DNA from: Candidatus Falkowbacteria bacterium | Lineage (GTDB): Bacteria > Patescibacteriota > Patescibacteriia > Patescibacteriales > Patescibacteriaceae | Length of the DNA: 64,000 nt | Direction of reading: 5' to 3' | Assembly (NCBI GenBank): GCA_026396835.1 | Contig: JAPLWA010000001.1 | Coordinates: 1 to 64,000 of the forward strand | Shown here: positions 1 to 7,213 of the stretch, piece by piece | Position numbering within the stretch: position 1 is the first letter of the stretch | Layout: the number at the start of each line of letters is the position of its first letter | Made by a program: the position numbers and the translations under genes | The notes under the pieces: generated by a model | Told to the model about the DNA's origin: nothing | Database searches by the model: none | What the model saw: the letters and a program-made list of their open reading frames with translations, nothing else

Positions 1-193
1 CATCGTGGGAATTATGAAGGGTAAATCTTCGCACTGGTTAAAAAAGAAAACCAAGAAAATACCACCTGGTAGTTTCTGGTGCCGTGGCTACTATGTTTCT
101 ACCGTGGGTTTAGATGAAATGACTATTCAACGCTATGTTCTCAACCAACAACATCACCAAGTAGAAATGCCAAGACTTCCACTACCGACTTAG
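1..193 (+). CDS. IS200/IS605-type transposase TnpA, C-terminal part (cut by window edge)
   Basis: The reading frame is open from the window edge to the TAG at 191-193, so only the last ~64 residues are visible. The segment FWCRGYYVSTVG followed by a tail of the form TIQRYVLNQQ matches the C-terminal half of the IS200/IS605 Y1 HUH transposase, in which the residues after the catalytic tyrosine helix end in an 'I..YI..Q' motif. This enzyme cuts and joins single-stranded DNA. The catalytic HUH motif lies outside the window, so activity cannot be judged. A small GCCCG/CGGGC hairpin starts directly at the stop codon (192-207) and could be an element end. Confidence 0.8.
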   Translation, partial: IVGIMKGKSSHWLKKKTKKIPPGSFWCRGYYVSTVGLDEMTIQRYVLNQQHHQVEMPRLPLPT

Positions 194-214
194 CCCGCGT
201 AGCGGGCAAGAAAG

Positions 215-243
215 AAACCGCCAGCTTATTGCTGGCGGTTTTC
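215..243 (+). terminator. Rho-independent terminator after tnpA
   Basis: The arm AAACCGCCAGC (215-225) and the arm GCTGGCGGTTT (231-241) form a perfect 11-bp stem with a TTATT loop, followed by a short T-run. It lies 22 bases after the transposase stop. Confidence 0.8.
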
Positions 244-311
244 ATACTAACCGCGAAAAACGGCTAGACAAGCATTGGGGCAAAATTAGTGAACTCGTCG
301 CTGAATTTCCG

Positions 312-773
312 TTACTTCTTTTTGGAATTTATTAATTTGTTTAACTCTCTCTTAAAAGTCTGAGCATCCTTAAATGACTGGTACACGCTAGCGAAACGAA
401 TGTAAGCTACTTGATCAATTTTCTTTAACTGTTTCATAACGATTTGACCAACCTGTTCAGAAATTATTTCGCTCTTACGCAAGGCCTGAATATCTCTTTC
501 AATCAAACTAACTAACTTTTTAAAACGCTCATCAGTAATAGGTCTTTTCTCAAAAGCTCGGCGTAAACCTTTAATCAACTTTTCTCGATTATAACTTTCT
601 TTACGACCATCTCTTTTAATAACTGTTAAATCAAGAATTTCCACTTCTTCATAAGTAGAAAAACGAAAACTGCATTTCAAGCATTCTCGGCGACGCCTAA
701 TAGACAAACCATCAGCGGCGGCTCGTGAATCAACTACTTTAGTATCAGCAAAATAACAAACCGGGCATTTCAT
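312..773 (-). CDS. nrdR: Transcriptional repressor NrdR
   Basis: This 153-residue protein begins with a zinc ribbon (CPVC at residues 3-6, then CLKC around 31-34) and continues into an ATP-cone domain containing VIKRDGRKESYNREKL. Both domains and the length match NrdR, which binds (d)ATP and represses ribonucleotide reductase genes. No ribonucleotide reductase gene is in the window. There is no Shine-Dalgarno sequence before the ATG. The gene is separated from the upstream orphan gene by two hairpins, so it probably has its own transcript. Confidence 0.95.
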   Translation of the reverse strand: MKCPVCYFADTKVVDSRAAADGLSIRRRRECLKCSFRFSTYEEVEILDLTVIKRDGRKESYNREKLIKGLRRAFEKRPITDERFKKLVSLIERDIQALRKSEIISEQVGQIVMKQLKKIDQVAYIRFASVYQSFKDAQTFKRELNKLINSKKK

Positions 774-787
774 AAATCTTTATAACA

Positions 788-832
788 AAAAACATCCGCA
801 ACAAGCCGCTAGGCTTGAGACAGGATGTTTTG
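788..832 (-). terminator. Double hairpin, probable terminator (minus strand)
   Basis: The outer stem AAAACATCC (789-797) / GGATGTTTT (823-831) encloses an inner hairpin CAAGCC/GGCTTG. Read on the minus strand it ends in a T-rich run just before nrdR. It may be a second terminator or a leader structure of nrdR. Confidence 0.5.
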
Positions 833-918
833 TTTTAGACAATATTTTTTTATCACAGTAGTAGTAAGTAACCCTTAATTTATAAATGAATCCTATCAGA
901 TATAGAATAAAAGTCAAG

Positions 919-958
919 AAAAAATAGCGTTCCCTCAATTTACTGAGTTAACGCTATT
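919..958 (-). terminator. Rho-independent terminator of the 978-1445 gene
   Basis: AATAGCGTT (923-931) pairs with AACGCTATT (950-958). On the minus strand the hairpin is followed by a run of T residues. It lies 20 bases past the stop of the upstream gene. Confidence 0.75.
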
Positions 959-977
959 AATATTAAAACAGAGAACT

Positions 978-1445
978 TTAGATAATAGAACCTGCAGCAG
1001 TAAAACATCTGACCGCTACCCCTGGCATTATACTATAATGCCTAATCTTAGGTACTCCCTCGAAATAATAATATGAAAAGCTAAAAATTTCGCCTTCTTT
1101 TGAAAAAAAATTTACAGAAAAAACTATGCTATGATTTTCAGCTTTCAGACCATCAGTCACCGGCCCACTACAAAAAATAACCGTTTCCAATCTCACCAGC
1201 TCCTCTAATAAAAATTCCCAATTTTTTCGAGGAAGAAGTTTTATAACTTCATTTTCTAAAAGATTATTACCGACTTTCTCATTTGAGCCTAGTTTTAAAA
1301 CTAGTGCTGAATTTTCTATTATTTTTATAGGGATAAGATATCTTTCTATGCATTTGCATATTTCTACCTTTAATTTCTTTGATTCTAAACCTTTTAACCT
1401 ATTATTTAAAGATTTATCCCAAAAAATTGTGCTTTTCTTTAACAT
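978..1445 (-). CDS. Hypothetical protein, 155 residues
   Basis: I do not recognise this protein. It is a soluble-looking chain with a basic, lysine-rich N-terminal third and a C-terminal half rich in aromatic residues (FSFSYYYFEG), and no obvious signal peptide or transmembrane segment. The start is well supported: GAAAGGAG sits 9 bases before the ATG and matches the 16S anti-Shine-Dalgarno exactly, unlike most housekeeping genes here. A promoter at 1520-1548 precedes it and a terminator at 919-958 follows it, so it is a single-gene transcription unit. Function unknown. Confidence 0.7.
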   Translation of the reverse strand: MLKKSTIFWDKSLNNRLKGLESKKLKVEICKCIERYLIPIKIIENSALVLKLGSNEKVGNNLLENEVIKLLPRKNWEFLLEELVRLETVIFCSGPVTDGLKAENHSIVFSVNFFSKEGEIFSFSYYYFEGVPKIRHYSIMPGVAVRCFTAAGSII

Positions 1446-1519
1446 GGCGTGATTTCTCCTTTCAGAGTGGGTTCATTATGACCCTTTTAAATTTTGAAAA
1501 AACTATTTATTACAAGGCT

Positions 1520-1548
1520 AAATTAGCATAATTTACTACCAAAGTCAA
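1520..1548 (-). promoter_or_regulatory. Promoter of the 978-1445 orphan gene
   Basis: The -35 box TTGACT (1543-1548) and the -10 box TAATTT (1520-1525) are separated by 17 bases, with TG one base upstream of the -10. This leaves a 5' UTR of about 70 bases with a short GGGT/ACCC hairpin before the Shine-Dalgarno. Confidence 0.6.
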
Positions 1549-1609
1549 CGATCCCACCCCCACTCAGAGGGACAACTAAATAAAACACTTTTGTTTTAAA
1601 TTTTATAAC

Positions 1610-1780
1610 TTAATAGTTGCTAGGATCTTTAACGAACCAAGGGGTTTGGGGGCTGAATTGAGCGCCATGATTGGCGATATAAAAGGTGAACAATGATAAT
1701 AGCGAATTGAAGACCCCAAAACTTTTGTTGCTTTTGGTTACAAAAGCAAGCCCCGCGGCAGCGTTAGAGATAAATATGTT
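1610..1780 (-). other. GC-richer conserved-looking element with a 56-codon open frame lacking a start codon
   Basis: Within the 447-bp gap between the orphan gene and ftsZ, one minus-strand frame stays open from the TAA at 1781-1783 to the TAA at 1610-1612, but has no ATG, GTG or TTG at its upstream end. Its translation has a protein-like composition (ends in SPQTPWFVKDPSNY). The DNA between about 1640 and 1765 is visibly richer in G and C than its surroundings and contains internal complements such as CTTTTGTAACCAAAAG. It may be a remnant of a short gene, a dispersed repeat or a structured RNA; the sequence alone does not decide. Confidence 0.4.
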
Positions 1781-1860
1781 TTAATTATTTAACTAATGCA
1801 AAAAAATACAACCAGTAAAAAACTTACTAGTAGCATTAAATATTTCTAAGTAATAATGGA

Positions 1861-1879
1861 TCCTGAAACAAGTTCAGGA
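1861..1879. repeat. Dispersed palindrome (TCCTGAA...TTCAGGA) next to the ftsZ stop
   Basis: TCCTGAA pairs with TTCAGGA. A second hairpin, GTGACAC/GTGTCAT, overlaps the ftsZ stop codon. A close relative lies at 45883-45901. The tandem hairpins may end the ftsZ transcript. Confidence 0.6.
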
Positions 1880-1892
1880 TGACACTTGCGTG

Positions 1893-3065
1893 TCACATCA
1901 TCTTCTTTCTAATAAAAGTAGGAATCGATAGCTCATCATCATCTTCTTCTTCAGAACTAGCCTTTTTAATAGCTGGCTCAGCCTGAGCAATCTTTAAAGC
2001 CGAAGCTTTTGATTTACTGACTGGCTGACGATGTTCCTCTGTTTCTTCAATAAATGGTGTTGGGCTATAGCTTCTATCAGGAGCAACCGAAGAAGTTCCG
2101 ATCGGACGCTTACTGCCATTAAAGCCGGTTGCTACAACCGTAATCTTAATCTCATCCTTAAACTTAGGATCAATAACAGCTCCGAAAATAATCTTGGCAT
2201 CTTCGTCAGCGGATGAAGTAATAATCTTAGCGGCTTCATTTACTTCATGCATAGTTAAACCAGCACCACCAACAATAGTAAAGAGAATTCCACGAGCGCC
2301 TTCGATCGACATTTCAAGTAATGGAGAATTGATAGCCATCTTAGCAGCTTCAATTGCTTTATTTTCACCGCTAGCTTGACCAATACCCATCAAAGCAGAA
2401 CCAGCACCAGACATAACAGCTTTAACATCGTTAAAGTCGACGTTGATCAAACCTGGAATAGTAATTAATTCTGAAATACCCTGAACACCCTGACGCAAAA
2501 CTTCATCAACTACCATAAAGGCATCAAGGATAGAAGTTTTCTTTTCAATCACCTGCAAAATTTTATCGTTTGGAATAGTAATAATCGTATCAACCTTGTC
2601 AGTTAATTCAGCAAGTCCACGATCAGCTACTTGTCTTCGTTGTGCACCTTCAAAAGCAAAGGGACGAGTTACAACCGCCACAGTTAAAGCACCAATGTCG
2701 CGAGCTAGTTCAGCTACGATTGGTGAAGCACCTGTTCCAGTACCACCGCCCAAACCACAAGTTACAAAAACCATATGAGCATCTTTCAAAGCATCACGAA
2801 TTTCATTCTGTGCTTCTTCAGCTGCTTGACGACCGAGGTCAGGATTCATACCGGCACCTAAACCGCGAGTAATATTTTTACCAATATGAATTTTCTTAGT
2901 TGCCTTATTGTAATGCAAGGCTTGGACATCAGTATTAATTGCAATAAACTCAACGCCTTTAATACCAGAATCAATCATCCGGTTTAAAGCGCTACCACCA
3001 GATCCACCAACACCAATGACTTTTATTTTGGCAAAACTCTCAACTAATGGTTTAACTTCGGCCAT
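1893..3065 (-). CDS. ftsZ: Cell division protein FtsZ
   Basis: FtsZ is the GTP-binding tubulin homologue that forms the division ring. With the start placed at the ATG at 3065 the protein has 390 residues, the usual size. The tubulin signature GGGTGTG is at residues 107-113 and the T7 loop NVDFND near 208-213. The tail ends in a variant of the conserved C-terminal peptide ([14 protein letters not shown]) that recruits FtsA and other partners. The open frame extends 37 codons further upstream, but that extension translates a dispersed palindrome (3089-3109) and is not FtsZ-like, so I reject it. ftsA lies just upstream on the same strand. No Shine-Dalgarno is visible. Confidence 0.97.
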   Translation of the reverse strand: MAEVKPLVESFAKIKVIGVGGSGGSALNRMIDSGIKGVEFIAINTDVQALHYNKATKKIHIGKNITRGLGAGMNPDLGRQAAEEAQNEIRDALKDAHMVFVTCGLGGGTGTGASPIVAELARDIGALTVAVVTRPFAFEGAQRRQVADRGLAELTDKVDTIITIPNDKILQVIEKKTSILDAFMVVDEVLRQGVQGISELITIPGLINVDFNDVKAVMSGAGSALMGIGQASGENKAIEAAKMAINSPLLEMSIEGARGILFTIVGGAGLTMHEVNEAAKIITSSADEDAKIIFGAVIDPKFKDEIKITVVATGFNGSKRPIGTSSVAPDRSYSPTPFIEETEEHRQPVSKSKASALKIAQAEPAIKKASSEEEDDDELSIPTFIRKKMM

Positions 3066-3088
3066 ATGAATAATGTTTAAATTATGTA

Positions 3089-3109
3089 ATCCCGAGACAA
3101 GCTCGGGAT
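3089..3109. repeat. Dispersed palindrome in the ftsZ leader
   Basis: ATCCCGAG pairs with CTCGGGAT around the loop ACAAG. It belongs to the short intergenic palindromes that recur through the window and falls between ftsA and the ftsZ start codon. Confidence 0.7.
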
Positions 3110-3209
3110 GATTTTGCTTTTGCAAAATCAAAAAACTGCTTACTATTATTATAGTTCGCGAAAAACTAAATAGCAAGCAGTTAGTACAAGATTTGTGTAC
3201 AGCAAAAAC

Positions 3210-4469
3210 TTATGGCTTTAAGGCAGAGAAAATATTTCTAATTTTATCCATAGTTTTTTGCAAAGGTAATTTACTCAAGAAATTACCACTAGGCTGGAAC
3301 TTGGTCAACTGTTCTCCCCAAGAGATTAAACCAAGAGCTGTTAAATATTCAAGATCATTAACTTTATCAACGACCGTAGCGACGGTGCGATTAGTCCCAA
3401 CTGAGGCCGGCAAACGTAATTTCTTTTTGGCAACTTCAACAATATCAGATAGTTTTGAACCACCACCAATCAAACAAACACCAGCTGGTAGCATTCCACT
3501 GCGGTCAATCTTTTTAAGCTCAGCATCAATCTTCTCAAATATTTCTTCAACGCGAGCTTCAATAATTTCAGAAACGTAACGTTGAGAAATAACAGTAATT
3601 TCATCAGTCAAATTCTCTTCCTGAACCAAATCAGAAATATCGATTTCATCTTTCTTGGAGAATTGATCAGAGCGAGCACTGCCGTAGCGAACTTTTATTT
3701 TTTCAGCCAAATTAATTGGGCAACGAAGACCAATCGCGATGTCAGAAGTGATGTGAGCTGAACCAATTGGCAAAACTGCGGCGTGTAACAACTCACCCTC
3801 TTCAAAAACAGCTAAGCTAGTAGTAGCCGAGCCAATATTAACAATAGCCACGCCTAGTTCTTTTTGCTTGCTTGTTACAACCACGTTAGAAGCGGCTAGA
3901 GGCGAGAAAACTAAATCATCAATACTTAGACCAGTATGGTAAATTGCTTTTGTTAGGTTCTTGATTTGACTAGAAAGGTTTTGAATAATCAAAGCCACAA
4001 CCTCTAACCTAATACCAGTCATACCTACGGGATTTTTTATGTCTTCCTGAGAGTCAACAATAAACTTAGAAGGAATAACATGAAGAATCTCATAGTTCGG
4101 TGGAACAGCTAAAGCTTGTGCGGCCTCAATAACGCGCTGCACATCTTCTTGATTTATTTCACTATCCGAACGGCTCACGGCAACGACGCCGCGGCTAGAC
4201 TGACATTTTAGATTTGGTCCATTAATACCAACCCAAACATTAGAAATCGGAGCTCCCAAAAGGCGTTCAGTTTTTTCAAGTACGGCGGAGATGGATGCCG
4301 TAGTATCTTCAATGCTGTTTATAATACCTTTGCTAACACCTTCAGAAGGCATTGCAACGGCACCAATAATTTGAATTTTTTGTCCTGCATCTGTATCAAC
4401 TCGCTGACCAACGACTAATCTGATCTCAGAGGAGCCAATATCAAGTCCGGCAATTAATTTTTCGTTCAT
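3210..4469 (-). CDS. ftsA: Cell division protein FtsA
   Basis: FtsA is the actin-like protein that tethers FtsZ to the membrane. The 419-residue chain starts with the actin-fold phosphate-binding motif LDIGSSEIR and has a second phosphate loop VNIGSATTSLAVFEEGEL near 220-240 and GGGSKL near 335. It ends in an amphipathic segment (MDKIRNIFSALKP), which fits the membrane-targeting helix of the family. Gene order ftsA-ftsZ on one strand is the usual arrangement. No Shine-Dalgarno precedes the ATG. Confidence 0.96.
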   Translation of the reverse strand: MNEKLIAGLDIGSSEIRLVVGQRVDTDAGQKIQIIGAVAMPSEGVSKGIINSIEDTTASISAVLEKTERLLGAPISNVWVGINGPNLKCQSSRGVVAVSRSDSEINQEDVQRVIEAAQALAVPPNYEILHVIPSKFIVDSQEDIKNPVGMTGIRLEVVALIIQNLSSQIKNLTKAIYHTGLSIDDLVFSPLAASNVVVTSKQKELGVAIVNIGSATTSLAVFEEGELLHAAVLPIGSAHITSDIAIGLRCPINLAEKIKVRYGSARSDQFSKKDEIDISDLVQEENLTDEITVISQRYVSEIIEARVEEIFEKIDAELKKIDRSGMLPAGVCLIGGGSKLSDIVEVAKKKLRLPASVGTNRTVATVVDKVNDLEYLTALGLISWGEQLTKFQPSGNFLSKLPLQKTMDKIRNIFSALKP

Positions 4470-4531
4470 AAAATATCAAAGACTGAAGTAATAAAATAAA
4501 AAAGCTACTTTATTATACCAAGAATCATTAA

Positions 4532-4903
4532 TTACTGCCATAGTAAATTAATGATTGGCGGTAATAGCAAGAAAAGTGCCACGCCAATCGAGCCCACAGC
4601 AGCTACGGCGACCGCCGCCGCGGTTAAATCCTTAATGTATTTCACATACTGATCCAATCGAGGCTTTAAAACATCACTAATCAATTCAATCATGGTGTTA
4701 ATCAGCTCTAAAGCAATAACCATTGAACAAGTCAATATTATTACAGCCACGCCAATAAAATCTACCTTTAGCAACAAGGCTGATAAAATTACAATAAAGG
4801 CCGTAATAATTTCCCAACGAAAATTAGGCTCATCATGCCAAGCCTTAGCTATGCCACGACCTGCAAAATTAACACTTTTTAGAAAACGTTGGGCGGAATT
4901 CAT
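4532..4903 (-). CDS. dgkA: Diacylglycerol/undecaprenol kinase
   Basis: This is a small integral membrane kinase of 123 residues with three predicted membrane helices (about 32-50, 52-74, 92-115). The family signature is present as ALELINTMIE followed by KDLTAAAVAVAA. In Gram-positive relatives the enzyme phosphorylates undecaprenol and so recycles the cell-wall lipid carrier; which lipid is used here cannot be told. Its ATG overlaps the stop of ybeY by 4 bases, so the two are translationally coupled. Confidence 0.93.
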   Translation of the reverse strand: MNSAQRFLKSVNFAGRGIAKAWHDEPNFRWEIITAFIVILSALLLKVDFIGVAVIILTCSMVIALELINTMIELISDVLKPRLDQYVKYIKDLTAAAVAVAAVGSIGVALFLLLPPIINLLWQ

Positions 4904-5322
4904 ATAGTAATTTTTTTAATTAAATTATTACCTAAACGCTCCATCTCTAAGGCACCCCTTTTTGTTTCGTCTTCATAACCAATCAGGTGAAGCATGCCAT
5001 GAATAACAATAAAAGCTAATTCCCAGGCCGCTGAATGCTTCAGAATCTTAGCCTGTCTTTTTATCTGCAACCAATCAATCACTATTTCCCCAATAAAAGT
5101 ATTATCAGGAAATTGACTATCGGCTTCTGAAAAGGAAAGAACATCAGTTGGCTTATTTTTGCTTCGGTATAGTTTGTTTAATTTCTGCATTGCCGCATCC
5201 CCTACTATTACAACAGAGACATTACCTTCTTGCTTAGCAAACTTAAGAACTTTTTTAACCGCTCGCTCAATGAGCGAACGGTTAATATTGCTTCTAGTCT
5301 GATTAGCAATTTCAATGGCCAT
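4900..5322 (-). CDS. ybeY: Endoribonuclease YbeY (16S rRNA maturation)
   Basis: YbeY is a single-domain metal-dependent RNase of about 150 residues that takes part in 16S 3'-end processing and ribosome quality control. This 140-residue protein shows the family blocks KLNKLYRSKNKPTDVLSF, FIGEIVID and HGMLHLIGYED. The usual metal site is H-x3-H-x5-H; here the first two histidines are present but the third position is Asp (GYED instead of GYDH). Asp can still bind metal, so the protein may be active. The gene sits between an envelope gene (3-bp gap) and dgkA (4-bp overlap), a typical operon link. Confidence 0.93.
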   Translation of the reverse strand: MAIEIANQTRSNINRSLIERAVKKVLKFAKQEGNVSVVIVGDAAMQKLNKLYRSKNKPTDVLSFSEADSQFPDNTFIGEIVIDWLQIKRQAKILKHSAAWELAFIVIHGMLHLIGYEDETKRGALEMERLGNNLIKKITI

Positions 5323-5325
5323 AGA

Positions 5326-6657
5326 TTAGGCGCCTAGTTTTAGATTACGAACCATCATATCAAAAATATTTTTGTAATCTAAAACTTTTGTTGACCCAAG
5401 ATTATAAGTTATTACAAATATATAGCTCTTGTCCTTATTTGTTAGATACGTTGTTAATCCGTCAGTTGTCTTAACACCGTCCCAGGTTTCATTAATAACC
5501 AATTGATTATTAGGTACGGTCACAACATTGAAGGTTGATCGATACCAATTTACGATGTCTTCCTGATTAGAATTTGGTTGTACCAAAATTTGAATAAACT
5601 GTTTATTCGGAGCCGTAAAGATTACAGAATCATCGGTTGAAGCGATTGTTCTATCCCACTTAACAGGATACAACAAACTAAAATTAAAGGTTGTATTTAA
5701 ATAGGTTCCCAGACTCGCATTAGCTGATAGCTTGCCAGCACCTGCTGGATTATAACCATTATTAAATTCTTCAGCGTCCTTATAATTATCACCATCAGAA
5801 TCAGCGATTTTAAGATTCGTCCCCAAGAGAGTTTCTTCTAAATTACTTAGTCCATCCTGATCATCATCAGCTGAGGCAGTTGGGGTACTATTTTCAGTTT
5901 CACTATTATTAATGCTCTCCGCCCAACTTTCATCTGATATTTTCCACTGACCATTTTCAGGCAAAAGTGTAATGGTCCCTATACTTCGACCGCTGGTCTT
6001 CGAGACTGTCAAAATAGCCTTCTGGTCTGTTATGTTCTCGCTTATATTCTCCGTGCCATCAAGCACCGGAACTAGAGTTCCGCGCAAAGCTGCTAAAATA
6101 TCACCCTGGCCTCCAACTGAGTCTAAATTAGCTTTCTGACTATTTAAATTAGCTTGCTTAGCAGCTGTTCCATATCTTACAAAAACCGCTAAATACTTAT
6201 CAACCGTATCAGCCAGCTCTAATTCGCTACGAAAAGCCAGATAGACATCTTTTGGCGATCCTATCGGACGAACACTTGTTTCTATTACGGGAGTGACTGG
6301 CTTAACTGTTTCTGTTGGAATTGCGGTTTCGGTTGTATTTTGGTTTGATTTAGAACCACTGAAAATATTACTCAATAGATCAGGCTGAATCAAATAAATA
6401 TACAAACCTCCTCCCAAAATTATTAAAAATAAAATACCTAGAATCAAAACAACAACGCCCGACACATTTATATTATGGCCTGCTACTTGATTGTTTTTTT
6501 GAAAATTCTCAGGCATATAATAAATATCCGTATTCTCAAGTGCAGGTTTTGTCACAGCTGATTGTTCACTAGTCTTCGGAGCTGATTTTGCTTCGTTAGT
6601 AGGATCAATATTAGGTAGGCCGGAGCCAGCTTGCTGTAGTTGCTGTTGGTTGAACAT
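5326..6657 (-). CDS. Membrane-anchored protein with calcium-binding (TSP3-like) repeats and PsbP-like C-terminal domain
   Basis: The 443-residue protein has a cytoplasmic Gly/Thr-rich N-terminus, one transmembrane segment at about 65-88 and an extracellular remainder. Residues ~140-250 are an unassigned alpha/beta region. Asp-rich repeats of the thrombospondin type 3 kind (DDDQDGLSNLEE, DSDGDNYKDAEEF) at ~262-300 probably bind calcium. The C-terminal ~130 residues (starting near FNFSLLYPVKW) resemble the PsbP/MOG1-like fold seen in many bacterial lipoproteins; that call is tentative. It ends the chain of envelope genes that runs from 16149, and lies 3 bases from ybeY. Confidence 0.7.
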   Translation of the reverse strand: MFNQQQLQQAGSGLPNIDPTNEAKSAPKTSEQSAVTKPALENTDIYYMPENFQKNNQVAGHNINVSGVVVLILGILFLIILGGGLYIYLIQPDLLSNIFSGSKSNQNTTETAIPTETVKPVTPVIETSVRPIGSPKDVYLAFRSELELADTVDKYLAVFVRYGTAAKQANLNSQKANLDSVGGQGDILAALRGTLVPVLDGTENISENITDQKAILTVSKTSGRSIGTITLLPENGQWKISDESWAESINNSETENSTPTASADDDQDGLSNLEETLLGTNLKIADSDGDNYKDAEEFNNGYNPAGAGKLSANASLGTYLNTTFNFSLLYPVKWDRTIASTDDSVIFTAPNKQFIQILVQPNSNQEDIVNWYRSTFNVVTVPNNQLVINETWDGVKTTDGLTTYLTNKDKSYIFVITYNLGSTKVLDYKNIFDMMVRNLKLGA

Positions 6658-6674
6658 AATTCAATAATTAATAA

Positions 6675-7193
6675 TTATTTTTTTGTTGATAAATCATTTG
6701 GACGCGGTGGCCACTCGGCGCTTGGATTAGCATCAAGTGGGTTGCGACGTAATTTAATCTCTTGTCCATCGCTCATACCATCGCCATCAGTATCAATCTT
6801 TAATGGATCAGTTTTATACACCTTAACTTCTTCTCTGTCGCTTAAGCCATCTCCATCAGTATCTATTTTTTGAGGATCTGTTTTATAAACTGTGGCCTCC
6901 TCTTGATCTGACAAACCATCTTTATCAGAGTCTTGATTATTATTTGTATCAACCTTAACGGTTCCTAAAACGCGATCGACAATAGAACCATTATTATCTT
7001 CTTGATTGACCGCGGTATTATCAACATACTTAGTAATTTCTTTTGATCTAAAAAGATATACACCAAAAATAATTGCTAAAACTATAATTAATATTGAAAT
7101 TAAAATTATGCCCAACTTAAAATTCTCTCCGCTGCCATTATTAGCTTCGGACATCATTTGATTTAAGCGTGAATTACTATTGTTATCCAACAT
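6675..7193 (-). CDS. Membrane-anchored protein with three calcium-binding TSP3-like repeats
   Basis: The 172-residue protein has one membrane helix at about 25-47 and then three tandem repeats, each with a DxDxDGLSDxEE core (DSDKDGLSDQEE, DTDGDGLSDREE, DTDGDGMSDGQE) spaced about 23 residues apart. Such repeats bind calcium at the cell surface. The repeat unit is shared with the neighbouring gene at 5326-6657, suggesting that the two proteins are paralogous stalks or work together. It follows the 2081-residue protein by 20 bases, so it is probably in the same operon. Confidence 0.75.
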   Translation of the reverse strand: MLDNNSNSRLNQMMSEANNGSGENFKLGIILISILIIVLAIIFGVYLFRSKEITKYVDNTAVNQEDNNGSIVDRVLGTVKVDTNNNQDSDKDGLSDQEEATVYKTDPQKIDTDGDGLSDREEVKVYKTDPLKIDTDGDGMSDGQEIKLRRNPLDANPSAEWPPRPNDLSTKK

Positions 7194-7213
7194 ATTAAAT
7201 ATACTCTTTAGAA

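Noticed and set aside
3066..3176. 37-codon N-terminal extension of ftsZ
   Set aside because: It translates a dispersed palindrome, has no FtsZ similarity, and an ATG with a normal FtsZ start follows.
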